Assembly (NCBI RefSeq): GCF_030325625.1
Contig: NZ_JACAIS010000002.1
Span: forward strand, 62,001 to 126,000
Length of the DNA stretch: 64,000 bases
From: Sphingobacterium sp. N143
GTDB taxonomy: Bacteria; Bacteroidota; Bacteroidia; Sphingobacteriales; Sphingobacteriaceae
Reading direction: 5' to 3'
Position 1 is the stretch's first letter; the number at the start of each line of letters is the position of its first letter. Below the pieces are notes generated by a model. The model was not told the origin of the DNA, ran no database searches, and saw nothing but the letters and a program-made list of their open reading frames with translations. Both the position numbers and the translations under genes were made by a program. Below are positions 17,620-25,962 of the stretch, piece by piece.

Positions 17620-18591
17620 TCAAAAACGGTAGGCAAAAAAGATTTCACCATACTGATGCCGATGGAATACCCCCTGAAGCTCTTTGGAATTGAAGATATA
17701 ATTGATACCATAATTGACTTGATGATTTGACCAGCTGAAACCTACGCGATGGCTTATCATCCAAGGTTCAATTTGATACAATACGCCAATAGGATCATTC
17801 TTACCCAGTCCCCCCACTATGGTTGAATTATAAAAAACACGGGCCAAAACAGGTTGATATATAAAATACCATTCTTTGTCTTCGCTCCTTCTAGCCTGCG
17901 TCAGGTGGCCATGGGTAAAAGTAGAACGATGATAAGGCTTAACTTTACCTGCGCGGATGGGAATACCAACTTCCATATTGGTATTGTTCGTGCCCAGCAC
18001 AGCCTGCCCCAGCAGTCCCAGGTCAAAAGATTGACTTGGATTACGGTAAAGCCCCTTCCTATACTTTACATGCAGATCTATTCCCAGTGCATTTTTCAAT
18101 TGCCCTTCCCAGCCGGTGGCCTCATACATGCCAAAAAGATGATGGATAAACTTCTGGGCATCCTCACCATAAGACCTACGGCCGATCTGTCCCAGTTCCA
18201 CTTTCAGGCCAATGAGCTGTTCCTGCTTTAGAAAGCGGGTTCCGGCAGCACTCAAATACAGATATCCGGCAAAAGGCCGGTCAAACTTCTTATTTTCCCG
18301 GCGATGGTCTATCATACTGATCCCATTAAAGATCCGCTGACCGATTTCTATATCCAGCACCGTATTTGAAAAGTGCGGATCCCCTTGCGAAGGCAAAGCT
18401 ATCCGGTAGTTGACATTGATACCATTCGTATAGTATCGATCCTGTCCGATCAATAAATAAACGTCGTTGTCATTTTGAATGGAAAGTTCCTGACTGCGCC
18501 ATTTCACTTGCCCAAAAACAAAAAAAAGTGGGAACATTACGCCACATTGAAGCAGTAAAAACCGCAAAGCAACACTCATATTAACAGGCAA
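17620..18591 (-). CDS. lpxR: LpxR-like lipid A 3'-O-deacylase (DUF2219)
   Basis: 323 residues with an N-terminal signal peptide (about 1-27, ending VFG). The LpxR landmarks are SIQNDNDVYLLIGQDRYYTN (about 37-56; family pattern N-D then Y-T-N-G) and, mid-protein, GQIGRRSYGEDAQKFIHHL, in which a His after the Gln/Lys-rich helix is the expected catalytic residue, followed by GWEGQLKNALGIDL. LpxR is an outer-membrane beta-barrel that removes 3'-acyl chains from lipid A. That would modify the LPS made with the cluster at 1-6732. A translated start at Met5 is equally possible. Confidence 0.8.
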   Translation of the reverse strand: MPVNMSVALRFLLLQCGVMFPLFFVFGQVKWRSQELSIQNDNDVYLLIGQDRYYTNGINVNYRIALPSQGDPHFSNTVLDIEIGQRIFNGISMIDHRRENKKFDRPFAGYLYLSAAGTRFLKQEQLIGLKVELGQIGRRSYGEDAQKFIHHLFGMYEATGWEGQLKNALGIDLHVKYRKGLYRNPSQSFDLGLLGQAVLGTNNTNMEVGIPIRAGKVKPYHRSTFTHGHLTQARRSEDKEWYFIYQPVLARVFYNSTIVGGLGKNDPIGVLYQIEPWMISHRVGFSWSNHQVNYGINYIFNSKELQGVFHRHQYGEIFFAYRF

Positions 18592-18896
18592 TTGTAAAAT
18601 TCACGCGATATTAGATTGAACCAAAATATGAAATTTCACTTGAAATTATTCAAAAGCATCCAAATATCCCGCTTTTTTTCAAGCAACAATAGCTATTTAG
18701 AATAGATATAAATAATACCGAAAAGTTGCATTATTCCTTTCTTAGCGAATCTATTTGTAATTTTGCATTCGGTTAAGTGTCAAGCGTGATCAATAAGCAT
18801 TAAATCTGATCGCTTCATCACAACTGAAAAATCAAACCGAGTAAAAAGAGCTCATGTATACCGATGAGACGAAGTACTTATAAATAATTTAAACGG
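18592..18896. other. Divergent intergenic region lpxR/ccmE
   Basis: 305 bases with no supported ORF. A -7-like TAATTTTG lies at 18758-18765 pointing to ccmE. The part nearest the lpxR-like gene is AT-rich with no exact promoter box that I can find. Confidence 0.4.
18758..18765 (+). promoter_or_regulatory. -7 box of the ccmE-ccmF operon
   Basis: TAATTTTG matches TAnnTTTG exactly; a TTG is present at 18726-18728 but at a spacing of 29, so the -33 element is not convincing. The leader would be about 125 bases. Confidence 0.4.
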
Positions 18897-19304
18897 ATGA
18901 AAAAAAGTTCAATCATTCTAATCGCTATTATTGCTGTGGCCATTGCCATGATACTTGTGATCTATACGGATTCAAGTACCTATTCGACATTTACCGAAGC
19001 AAAAGAGAAGAAAACAGAACTCTATGTGGTGGGACAACTCAATAAGGACAAAGCGCTTCATTATGACCCAAAAACAGACGCCAACAAATTCACATTTTTC
19101 ATGTATGACAATGATGGAACAGAATGTGAAGTGGTTTTCAGGGGGGCCAAACCTCAAGATATTGAGCGTTCTGAACAGATTGTGTTGACAGGAAAGATGG
19201 ATGGTAATGTATTTAGGGCAAGCAAAATATTGATGAAATGCCCATCAAAATACAATGATAAATCGGTTGTCACCGAAATCAATGCTACGGCTTTCAATAA
19301 TTAA
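18897..19304 (+). CDS. ccmE: Cytochrome c maturation heme chaperone CcmE, C-x3-Y variant
   Basis: 135 residues: an N-terminal membrane anchor (about 4-22), then the beta-barrel OB-like domain (YVVGQLNKDKALHYDPKTD, FFMYDNDGTECEVVF, IVLTGKMDGNVFRASKIL). In classical CcmE the heme-linking His lies in H-x3-Y near the C-terminus; here that position is Cys115 in KCPSKY (Cys-x3-Tyr119). A CxxxY form is known from archaea and some bacteria and is thought to bind heme differently. It hands heme to the lyase CcmF, whose gene follows after 20 bases. No ccmABCD or ccmG/H genes are in the window. Confidence 0.85.
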   Translation: MKKSSIILIAIIAVAIAMILVIYTDSSTYSTFTEAKEKKTELYVVGQLNKDKALHYDPKTDANKFTFFMYDNDGTECEVVFRGAKPQDIERSEQIVLTGKMDGNVFRASKILMKCPSKYNDKSVVTEINATAFNN

Positions 19305-19324
19305 TTCGTAAAATCAATTTTTCA

Positions 19325-21787
19325 ATGGACGTTAATTACGTTGGTGAGCACCTGCTTCCTGGGCAGATCGGACAGTTTTTCATAGTTCTTTCTTTTGGTG
19401 CTGCACTTTTATCTTGTATCAGCTATTTTTTTGCAACAAAACACCCTGAAGAGAATTCATGGAAAAAGATTGCACGGATTAGTTTCTGGACCAATGCTGT
19501 TGCTGTATTGGCAATTGGTGCAACCTTATTTTATATCATCTACAATCACTTATTTGAATATAACTATGCCTGGGCGCACTCTTCCAAGACGCTGCCTACC
19601 TATTATATCATTTCCAGTTTCTGGGAAGGTCAGGAAGGGAGTTTCTGGCTATGGATGTTCTGGCAGACTGTATTAGGTGCTGTCTTACTTTTTAAAGCCA
19701 AAAGCTGGGAAAACTCGGTGATGACTTTTGTGATGCTCTGTCAGGCATTTTTAGCATCCATGATCATCGGCGTAGAAATTTTGGGTTTACGCATTGGTAG
19801 TTCACCTTTTATCCTCTTGCGTGAGGCCATGGACATCCCTATTTTTAAACAGGCAAATTACCTGTCATTGATTACTGACGGGAACGGCTTGAACCCACTT
19901 CTTCAGAACTACTGGATGGTCATTCACCCGCCGACCTTATTTTTGGGTTTTGCTTCCATGATTGTTCCCTTTGCTTATGCCACGGGTGCATTATGGACCA
20001 AACGCTATAAAGAATGGATCAATGCAGCCCTTCCATGGGCTCTATTTGCTGTCATGATCCTTGGAGCTGGCATTATCATGGGGTCATTTTGGGCTTATGA
20101 AGCGCTCAACTTTGGTGGATTTTGGGCTTGGGATCCTGTTGAAAATGCATCGATCATTCCCTGGTTTACCCTCATTGCCGCTGTGCACGTCATGATTGCC
20201 TATAAGAATTCTGGCCACTCTTATTTCACGGCAACTTTTCTGGCCATGATCAGCTTTGTTCTTGTCATCTACGCGTCCTACCTGACCCGTAGCGGTATCC
20301 TCGGCGAGACCTCCGTACACTCCTTCACCGATTTGGGAATGAGTGGCCAACTGATCTTTTTCAACGTTATCTTCCTCCTGATTATGGTGGTTTTCCTCGT
20401 GGTCAAAAAGAAAGAAATGCCTATAACCGAAAAGGACGAAGATATTTATTCCAGAGAGTTCTGGCTGTTTATCGGAGCATTGGTGCTTACTGTGGCCTGC
20501 GCCCAGATCATTGCATCAACTTCTATTCCTGTATTTAATAAGATATTTGGCACAAAGGTGGCTCCTCCTTTGGACCCTATACAGCATTATAACAAATGGC
20601 AATCCGGCTTCGCGGTGATCGTGATGATCATGACTGGATTCACCCAGTTTTTAAAATACAAACGCACCGATAGCCGTAAATTCTTAGCTTCCACAGTAGC
20701 CTCCTTGGTAGTAGCCATCCTGTTGACGGCAATCATTTCATACGTCACCAAAACATATACCAACCTGATCTACATCCTGATTACCTTTGCAAGTATCTTC
20801 TGTATCCTGGCCAATATCCGGGTGCTGGGTGATGCAGTCAAAGGGAAATGGAAGCTAGCAGGTTCCTCGGTAGCCCATATCGGGTTTGGCTTATTGTTGA
20901 TCGGAGCCATGGTCGCTGCCGCAACAAACGAAGTGATCTCTGTCAACAATACAGGTTATATTGCCGTATCTGGATTTGATAAAGTAGAGAAACCAGGTGA
21001 AAATTTATTCTTGACCGAAGGTCAGCCCGTACAGATGGGTGAGTATAAAATCACCTATATCGGCGACAGTATCGTTGCTCCGAATACCTATTACAAGATC
21101 AAATATGAACGCGTTGACGAAGAAACAGGAAAAGTAAAGGAGGAGTTTGTCCTGCAACCTTTCGCACAGAACAATGCTAAAATGGGCGGTCTGATCGGTA
21201 CTCCGGCCACCAAACACTACATCACACATGATGTTTATACCCTGATTACCGCAGCGGCAGCTGAAAGTCAAGCCCAACATGCCAAAATTGCGGATGAAGA
21301 AAAAACAGGTTTTGAAGATTATGAAGAACCCGCAACTTATCAGGTCAATATCGGCGATACCCTGCGTTACCGCAATGGCTACTATGTGATCGAAGGACTG
21401 AACAAAGAAGCCCAGCTGGAGAAAATACCGAAAGGTCCAAATGATGTCATGGTGGGTCTGAAAATAAAAGTATATGCCGCCGACAACAAACAATATGAGG
21501 TACAACCGATCTACCTGATCAAGGATGGTGGCGTATATGATTTCAATAAAGATGTGACTGAACAGGGACTTAAATTCCGGTTTACAGGCATCAAACCGGA
21601 CAAAGATAAATTAGAGATCATGGTGTATCAAAAACCATTGCCTGAGAAAAAATGGGTGGTATTTAAAGCCATCAAATTCCCATATATCAACTTCTTCTGG
21701 TGCGGAACAATCGTCATGACCATTGGTTTCATCATGTCAATTGTCAGAAGAAACAAAGAGGAAAAACGAAAACAAGCGAAATCATGA
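19325..21787 (+). CDS. ccmF: Cytochrome c heme lyase subunit CcmF/CcsA-type
   Basis: 820 residues with many transmembrane segments. The heme-handling WWD region is FGGFWAWDPVENASIIPWF (about 261-279), and conserved periplasmic His residues are present (for example in MVIHPPTLFLGF and LGETSVHSF). A long soluble domain lies near the C-terminus (about 545-785), followed by a last membrane segment (about 791-808). CcmF attaches heme to apocytochrome c at the outer face of the inner membrane. It partners with CcmE directly upstream. Its stop overlaps the next start (ATGA at 21784), so the DUF2520 gene is coupled to it. Confidence 0.88.
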   Translation: MDVNYVGEHLLPGQIGQFFIVLSFGAALLSCISYFFATKHPEENSWKKIARISFWTNAVAVLAIGATLFYIIYNHLFEYNYAWAHSSKTLPTYYIISSFWEGQEGSFWLWMFWQTVLGAVLLFKAKSWENSVMTFVMLCQAFLASMIIGVEILGLRIGSSPFILLREAMDIPIFKQANYLSLITDGNGLNPLLQNYWMVIHPPTLFLGFASMIVPFAYATGALWTKRYKEWINAALPWALFAVMILGAGIIMGSFWAYEALNFGGFWAWDPVENASIIPWFTLIAAVHVMIAYKNSGHSYFTATFLAMISFVLVIYASYLTRSGILGETSVHSFTDLGMSGQLIFFNVIFLLIMVVFLVVKKKEMPITEKDEDIYSREFWLFIGALVLTVACAQIIASTSIPVFNKIFGTKVAPPLDPIQHYNKWQSGFAVIVMIMTGFTQFLKYKRTDSRKFLASTVASLVVAILLTAIISYVTKTYTNLIYILITFASIFCILANIRVLGDAVKGKWKLAGSSVAHIGFGLLLIGAMVAAATNEVISVNNTGYIAVSGFDKVEKPGENLFLTEGQPVQMGEYKITYIGDSIVAPNTYYKIKYERVDEETGKVKEEFVLQPFAQNNAKMGGLIGTPATKHYITHDVYTLITAAAAESQAQHAKIADEEKTGFEDYEEPATYQVNIGDTLRYRNGYYVIEGLNKEAQLEKIPKGPNDVMVGLKIKVYAADNKQYEVQPIYLIKDGGVYDFNKDVTEQGLKFRFTGIKPDKDKLEIMVYQKPLPEKKWVVFKAIKFPYINFFWCGTIVMTIGFIMSIVRRNKEEKRKQAKS

Positions 21788-22545
21788 ACATTGTTATCTT
21801 AGGCAGCGGAAATGCCGCTACACATTTTGGACACGAGTTTCAAAAGATAGGACATCAGGTCGTTCAAATCTATAGTAAAACAAAGGCCAATGCGGATGCA
21901 TTGGCCTTTGCGCTTCACTGTCCAGCCATCGACACACTGGCTGAACTAACCCCTGATGCTGACCTATATTTTATTGCTATTGCTGATCAAGGAATAGCAG
22001 CTGTTGTCGCAGCCATGCCTACCAAGATCAACGGTCTCGTCGTACACTGTTCAGGGGCGACAGATATCACGGTCCTGGATAGATTTAAACGCCAAGGGGT
22101 GCTTTACCCACCACAATCCTTATCCAAAAACAAAACGGTTGATTTTTCCGTTATCCCCTTTTGCGTCGAAGCCAACAATGCATCTGATCGTCATGCCTTG
22201 ATGCAGCTTGCCCAGCAATTTTCACACAAGAGCCTCTTCTGCAGTTCAGATCAGCGGCTGGCGGTGCATCTGTCGTCCGTCATGGTCAATAATTTTACCA
22301 ATATCCTTTATCAAATGGCTTATGAGCTGCTGGAGGAACATGATCTCTCCTTTGACCTCATCAGGCCCATTATTCAAGAAACGGCAGAAAAAGTTCAAAA
22401 TCATATTCCCATAACCGTTCAGACAGGCCCAGCCATTCGTCAGGATGAGGTGACACAGCAAAAACATTTGAAATTTATTAGCAATAAACCAGATTTACAG
22501 CAAATCTATCAACTTTTATCGCATCAGATTACTAAAAGAAAATAG
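21784..22545 (+). CDS. Rossmann-like/DUF2520 oxidoreductase-like protein
   Basis: 253 residues starting at the ATG of the ATGA overlap with ccmF; a longer frame exists upstream (from 21700) but lies inside ccmF. MNIVILGSGNAATHFGHEF is a dinucleotide-binding fold start, with DLYFIAIADQGIAAVV and VVHCSGATDITVL resembling ketopantoate or F420-dependent NADP reductases. The C-terminal half (about 130-250) is the DUF2520 helical domain with LAVHLSSVMVNNFTNILYQM. It is likely an NAD(P)-linked dehydrogenase, but its substrate is unknown. An internal perfect hairpin lies at 21881-21910. Confidence 0.8.
   Translation: MNIVILGSGNAATHFGHEFQKIGHQVVQIYSKTKANADALAFALHCPAIDTLAELTPDADLYFIAIADQGIAAVVAAMPTKINGLVVHCSGATDITVLDRFKRQGVLYPPQSLSKNKTVDFSVIPFCVEANNASDRHALMQLAQQFSHKSLFCSSDQRLAVHLSSVMVNNFTNILYQMAYELLEEHDLSFDLIRPIIQETAEKVQNHIPITVQTGPAIRQDEVTQQKHLKFISNKPDLQQIYQLLSHQITKRK
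21881..21910. repeat. Perfect inverted repeat inside the DUF2520 gene
   Basis: CAAAGGCCAATGC (21881-21893) and GCATTGGCCTTTG (21898-21910) form a 13-bp perfect stem with the loop GGAT, inside the coding sequence about 100 bases after the start. It spans residues about 33-43 (KANADALAF). Confidence 0.6.
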
Positions 22546-22622
22546 TTTGTTAGAAACGGTTATAAACTTAACAAAACTTACCCCAAGGCTTCAAATATGC
22601 ACATTTACTTCAGGAACTTTAG

Positions 22623-22630
22623 TACATTTG
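22623..22630 (+). promoter_or_regulatory. -7 box of the GltB-like gene
   Basis: TACATTTG is an exact -7 consensus, about 100 bases before the start at 22732. I cannot see a TTG at the expected distance upstream. Confidence 0.35.
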
Positions 22631-22731
22631 CTCTGTCCAAAGGCGTATTTTGGAATGCTAATTGAGTTATAAAATAATCAGTTGGGCTAAACATTAAAAT
22701 AGCGAATTAAAACTAAACAATCGTATTTTCT

Positions 22732-24288
22732 ATGGAAGTTAGAAAACTCATTCTTTCAATAATGATCGTGATTAATTTAATCATCTTATCATTTGGCTTT
22801 ATATTTACATCAAGCTGGTTCTGGTTACTGATCATTCCATTTCCATTGTTATTGATCGCATTATACCATAGTTTTCAGACCAAACATGCTATTTTGAGGA
22901 ACTATCCCCTTGTAGGGTATTTTCGCTATATCTTCGAATCGATTCGCCCCGAATTGAGACAGTATTTCTGGGAATCTGATATGGATGGTCGTCCATTCAA
23001 CAGAAGACAACGTTCCATTGTCTACCAACGTGCTAAAAACCAACGTGAGACGGTCGCTTTTGGTATGCAGACGGATCCTCAGGCTGTCGGAAATGAATGG
23101 GCTGCACATTCTGTGTTCCCATGTCATATTGAAAATCACGATTTACGGACCACTGTTGGTAATGAAGCCTGCAAGAAACCGTATAGCCTAAGTGTATTCA
23201 ATATCTCGGCCATGAGTTATGGTGCCCTGAGCAAAACTGCGATCACCGCATTAAATAAAGGAGCGGCACTGCAAAATTTCGCGCACAATACAGGGGAAGG
23301 GGGAATCAGTGATTACCACAATAACGGGGGTGATCTCATCTGGCAGGTCGGTACCGGATACTTTGGCTGCCGCAACCAGGAAGGTAAATTCGACCCTGAA
23401 CTATTCAGGGAGAAGTCAAACCGTGAAAATGTGAAGATGATTGAGCTGAAACTTTCCCAAGGAGCGAAACCAGGCCATGGTGGTATCTTACCTGCGGCAA
23501 AAAATACACCTGAGGTTGCCGCCATACGGCATGTGATCCCAGGTACGGATGTCATGTCCCCTCCGGCACACAGTGCATTTTCCACACCTACAGAAATGAT
23601 GCATTTCTTACAACAAATGCGCGAGTTATCAGGCGGAAAACCCATCGGGTTTAAAATATGTATCGGTGACAAACAAGAGTTTATCGACATTTGTCACGCC
23701 ATGCAAAATACTCAGATCTTCCCCGACTTTATTTCTGTCGATGGTTCGGAAGGTGGTACCGGTGCTGCGCCATTGGAGTTTACGGACAACCTGGGAATGC
23801 CGTTGTACGATGCCCTGACCTTTGTGACCAAGACCCTGATTGCTTATGGCTTGAAAAAACATATCAAGATTATCGTTTCAAGCCGTATTGTCACTGGTTT
23901 TGATATCCTGAAAGTCATTGCATTAGGAGCCGATGCTTGTTACAGTGCCCGTGGGATGATGTTTGCCTTAGGCTGTATACAAGCCTTAAAATGCAACGAG
24001 GATGTTTGCCCTGTAGGTGTTGCCACACAGCAACCCCACCTGTACAAAGGCTTGGATGTGAATGACAAATATGTACGTGTTGCTCAATTCCACCGCAATA
24101 CCTTGCGTGCTACCGTTGAAATCATGGAAGCCTGTGGGTTCAAAACACTTTCCGACGTCTCTGCCGACAAATTCTACCGTAAAGTTGATGCCATCAGAAC
24201 ATTAACTTTTCAGGAAATTTATTTCGGAACGGAAGGAAAGCTGGTCAATAGTCACACTGATTTTGAGAACAAACTTTTCGAGGATTAA
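22732..24288 (+). CDS. FMN-binding glutamate synthase-family protein (GltB central/FMN domain-like)
   Basis: 518 residues. Two N-terminal membrane segments (about 5-45) are followed by the FMN-binding TIM barrel of the glutamate synthase large subunit (about 130-480): SAMSYGALSKTAITALNKGA, NTGEGGISDYH, QGAKPGHGGILPA, and DGSEGGTGAAPLEF with the flavin-phosphate loop. The late CNEDVCPVGVATQ carries the Cys pair that in GltB ligates an Fe-S cluster. The glutaminase domain is missing, so it is not a complete glutamate synthase. The family is widespread with no settled role; a membrane-linked FMN oxidoreductase is the safest reading. It is monocistronic with its own terminator. Confidence 0.82.
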   Translation: MEVRKLILSIMIVINLIILSFGFIFTSSWFWLLIIPFPLLLIALYHSFQTKHAILRNYPLVGYFRYIFESIRPELRQYFWESDMDGRPFNRRQRSIVYQRAKNQRETVAFGMQTDPQAVGNEWAAHSVFPCHIENHDLRTTVGNEACKKPYSLSVFNISAMSYGALSKTAITALNKGAALQNFAHNTGEGGISDYHNNGGDLIWQVGTGYFGCRNQEGKFDPELFREKSNRENVKMIELKLSQGAKPGHGGILPAAKNTPEVAAIRHVIPGTDVMSPPAHSAFSTPTEMMHFLQQMRELSGGKPIGFKICIGDKQEFIDICHAMQNTQIFPDFISVDGSEGGTGAAPLEFTDNLGMPLYDALTFVTKTLIAYGLKKHIKIIVSSRIVTGFDILKVIALGADACYSARGMMFALGCIQALKCNEDVCPVGVATQQPHLYKGLDVNDKYVRVAQFHRNTLRATVEIMEACGFKTLSDVSADKFYRKVDAIRTLTFQEIYFGTEGKLVNSHTDFENKLFED

Positions 24289-24318
24289 TCATTCTCCAAT
24301 CGAAAAAACACAATAAAC

Positions 24319-24356
24319 ATAAAGCCCTCAGCGTCCACTACGACTGAGGGCTTTAT
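24319..24356 (+). terminator. Terminator between GltB-like gene and marR
   Basis: Arms ATAAAGCCCTCAG (24319-24331) and CTGAGGGCTTTAT (24344-24356) form a perfect 13-bp stem with a 12-base loop. As the two genes converge it may serve both. Confidence 0.85.
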
Positions 24357-24390
24357 CATATGCGTACTCGCACAGAACAAGGTATGAAAG

Positions 24391-24834
24391 TTATTTTAAA
24401 TTGAACAATACATGATGCAATGCCGTATGCGATAAGGCAATCTGGTCCTCGGTCAGTCCCCCCAGTGCCTGCTCAATCGTATTTTTGGCCTGCCTCATAC
24501 CCTCTTCTTTCATTTTCCGGCCCGTTTTGGTCAAATAGATCAGGTTGGACCGCCGATCATTTTTATCATTGACACGGATAACCAGGTTTAACCGTTCCAG
24601 GTTATTGATCAAACGTGTGACACTTGGTTTGTCCCTGAATGTACGAATAGCCAACTCCTGCTGGGTCAGCCCCTCCTCTACCCAGAGATTATACATAATA
24701 CTCCATTGCTCGGAGGTGATGCATAGTCCAGCCTCCTTCAGATTACGCTGTAATCTCCGCATGACGGCTATGGAATATTTTCCGGTTAGAAAATTATAAA
24801 AATACTCCTGCGATACTACATCTTGGTCTAACAT
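24391..24834 (-). CDS. MarR-family transcriptional regulator
   Basis: 147 residues, the usual MarR size. The winged helix is visible: LTQQELAIRTFRDKPSVTRL (recognition helix region, about 55-74), the linker LERLNLVIRVNDKNDRRSN and the wing with the conserved D-x-R-(R/S). MarR dimers usually repress nearby genes and release DNA on binding small phenolic or antibiotic ligands. The neighbour upstream is not divergent, so the only obvious target is its own promoter; an imperfect palindrome lies at 24923-24948. No Cys suited to a redox switch stands out apart from one near residue 37. Confidence 0.85.
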   Translation of the reverse strand: MLDQDVVSQEYFYNFLTGKYSIAVMRRLQRNLKEAGLCITSEQWSIMYNLWVEEGLTQQELAIRTFRDKPSVTRLINNLERLNLVIRVNDKNDRRSNLIYLTKTGRKMKEEGMRQAKNTIEQALGGLTEDQIALSHTALHHVLFNLK

Positions 24835-24922
24835 ATAAATTATGGTTATGGTTGTGGTTGTTTACGCAACTTAAATTGCTGAAAATATTATGCCCTAAGC
24901 CCCGCTGCAAAAAACTTAACTT

Positions 24923-24948
24923 ATTTTGGCTAGTGATTAGCCTAAAAT
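24923..24948. promoter_or_regulatory. Imperfect palindrome, candidate MarR operator
   Basis: ATTTT-GGCTA-GTGAT-TAGCC-TAAAAT is an inverted repeat with one extra base in the right arm, about 90-115 bases upstream of marR. The size fits a MarR dimer site. That it is bound by this MarR is inference from position. Confidence 0.35.
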
Positions 24949-25101
24949 ACATGTTTCCGCTGCTGCCTCAAACATAATTTTATCAACATATAATAAATAG
25001 ATGTTAACAAATCATTAAAACTGATTTATAGTAGACTGAATTTAGTAATAAAAAGGATACAAACAAAATAAATTGCTTGTCTTTATACCTATTTCTAACA
25101 A

Positions 25102-25878
25102 TTAGCCGATCGTGAAAGAATCAGAATCCTTTAAAAATGGAAATTTCTCACGGGCTTCAATCAGATCATTGGGGTTTAAAGTAAAGGTATACAGGTCTTC
25201 ATCTTCTGGTTTATAGTATACCACATCTCCCAGTGGTGAGATGCACATGGATCCTCCAGAATAATAGATATCATTGCCATCATGGCCCACACGGTTGACG
25301 CCGATGACATAGGACTGATTTTCGATCGCCCGAGCAGGGATAAGTGCCCGCCAATGTGCCGAGCGTTTATCAGGCCAGCTCGCTGTATAGACTAAAATAT
25401 CATAGGCACCATTCTGATTTTTGGACCATACCGGGAAGCGAAGGTCATAACAGATCATTGGGCAGATTTTCCATCCTTTGATCTCTACCAGGATGCGTTC
25501 ATTGCCGGCTTCAAAATATTCACTCTCTTTGGACATACCAAAAAGGTGACGTTTGTCATACTTAACATATTTCCCATCCGGAAACATCCAGATAAAACGA
25601 TTATAATACTTGCCCTCTTCCTCGATAATCAATGAACCAGCAACAACACAATTGAGCGAGCTCGCCATTTCAAACAACCACTTGGTCGTCCGTCCGTTTG
25701 CGGGTTCAGCACATTTCTCCACATTGTTCGTAAAGCCTGTATTAAACATCTCCGGCAAAATGATCAGATCTGTCTTCTCGCGCAATGAGGAAAGTCTCAA
25801 CGCCAGATTATTCAGATTCTTCTCTATATTTTCCCAGAATAAATATGCTTGAAATACCGTGATTTTTAAAGGCTCCAT
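25102..25878 (-). CDS. Omega-amidase, YafV/Nit2-type carbon-nitrogen hydrolase
   Basis: 258 residues. The nitrilase-family catalytic triad is visible as Glu43 (LPEMFNTGF), Lys109 (YDKRHLFGM) and Cys143 (ICYDLRFPVW). The surrounding residues, especially HLFGMSKESEYFEAG and ICYDLRFPVWSKN, are those of omega-amidases such as YafV and Nit2, which hydrolyse alpha-ketoglutaramate or alpha-ketosuccinamate to the keto acid and ammonia. These products arise from transamination of glutamine or in methionine salvage. It is cytoplasmic, and read in the same direction as the polyprenyl synthase gene behind it (84-base gap). Confidence 0.87.
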   Translation of the reverse strand: MEPLKITVFQAYLFWENIEKNLNNLALRLSSLREKTDLIILPEMFNTGFTNNVEKCAEPANGRTTKWLFEMASSLNCVVAGSLIIEEEGKYYNRFIWMFPDGKYVKYDKRHLFGMSKESEYFEAGNERILVEIKGWKICPMICYDLRFPVWSKNQNGAYDILVYTASWPDKRSAHWRALIPARAIENQSYVIGVNRVGHDGNDIYYSGGSMCISPLGDVVYYKPEDEDLYTFTLNPNDLIEAREKFPFLKDSDSFTIG

Positions 25879-25962
25879 GAACGTAATCTAAAATTTGTTT
25901 TTATTATTTTCCTACAAAATAACCAATTCCTGGCAAAATACGAATTTTAATAGAATTTCTAT

